Positions 5,054-5,098 of a stretch of 5,098 nucleotides of DNA are shown here, piece after piece (the first letter of the stretch is position 1; every line of letters starts with the position of its first letter). The notes below the pieces were generated by a model. The model did no database searches and was not told the DNA's origin. It worked only from the letters and a program-made list of their open reading frames with translations. The position numbers were made by a program, and so were the translations under genes. The DNA is taken from positions 1-5,098 of the forward strand of contig JAGSPQ010000360.1 of NCBI GenBank assembly GCA_018262385.1. Reading direction: 5' to 3'. Source of the stretch: Myxococcaceae bacterium. GTDB taxonomy: Bacteria > Myxococcota > Myxococcia > Myxococcales > Myxococcaceae.

Positions 5054-5098
5054 CTAACCGTTCATCCCGAGGGGCGTCGAGGAGCCGGCCGGGTCAGA
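5054..5098 (-). CDS. Possible C-terminal end of an upstream minus-strand gene (partial)
   Basis: From the right edge a minus-strand frame is open for 14 codons (SDPAGSSTPLGMNG) and ends at TAG 5056-5054, 28 bp before the preferred radical SAM start. This would suit the tail of an upstream gene in the same operon. A second minus-strand frame is also open to a TGA at 5064-5062, so the assignment is uncertain. The sequence is too short for any functional call. Confidence 0.25.
   Translation of the reverse strand, partial: SDPAGSSTPLGMNG

Overview
This is a dense, very GC-rich window (roughly 70% G+C, strong G/C bias at third codon positions) with almost no intergenic space. The composition, an ECF sigma factor paired with a FecR-type membrane regulator, and the style of the orphan proteins suggest a myxobacterium or a close relative (Myxococcota). 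That placement is an inference. No rRNA, tRNA, CRISPR array or insertion sequence was seen.

Layout. Bases 2-250 (+) hold the C-terminal end of a probable nucleotidyltransferase-like protein. Converging on it is a minus-strand block read right to left: a DUF4863 / 4-hydroxylaminobenzoate-lyase-like cupin (2957-2454), an ECF sigma factor (2412-1843) and a FecR-domain putative anti-sigma factor (1846-266). The sigma and anti-sigma genes overlap by ATGA. A small exported protein of unknown function (2996-3406, +) diverges from the cupin gene across 38 bp. A second minus-strand pair follows: an NrdG-like radical SAM protein (about 5025-4444), overlapping by ATGA an unrecognised 339-residue helical protein (4447-3428). 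The last 45 bases may carry the end of another minus-strand gene.

How the genes may work together. The sigma/anti-sigma pair looks like a membrane-linked signalling switch. A GGAACC box of the ECF -35 type starts one base past the cupin stop codon. It is followed after 16 bp by a GTGTGACT element that ends 10 bp before the sigma start codon, which implies autoregulation from a nearly leaderless transcript. The most interesting signal is a second copy of this arrangement (GGAACC, 17 bp, GTGTGACT, with 14 of 15 bases shared around the second element) inside the anti-sigma gene. It lies just upstream of an internal ATG that has its own GGAG ribosome-binding site and a signal-peptide-like start. 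The long anti-sigma ORF may therefore contain a second, separately transcribed gene, or may be a fusion of two formerly overlapping genes.

The radical SAM/orphan pair is a second possible system. The activase has the NrdG-type cysteine signature, but no NrdD partner is present in the window.
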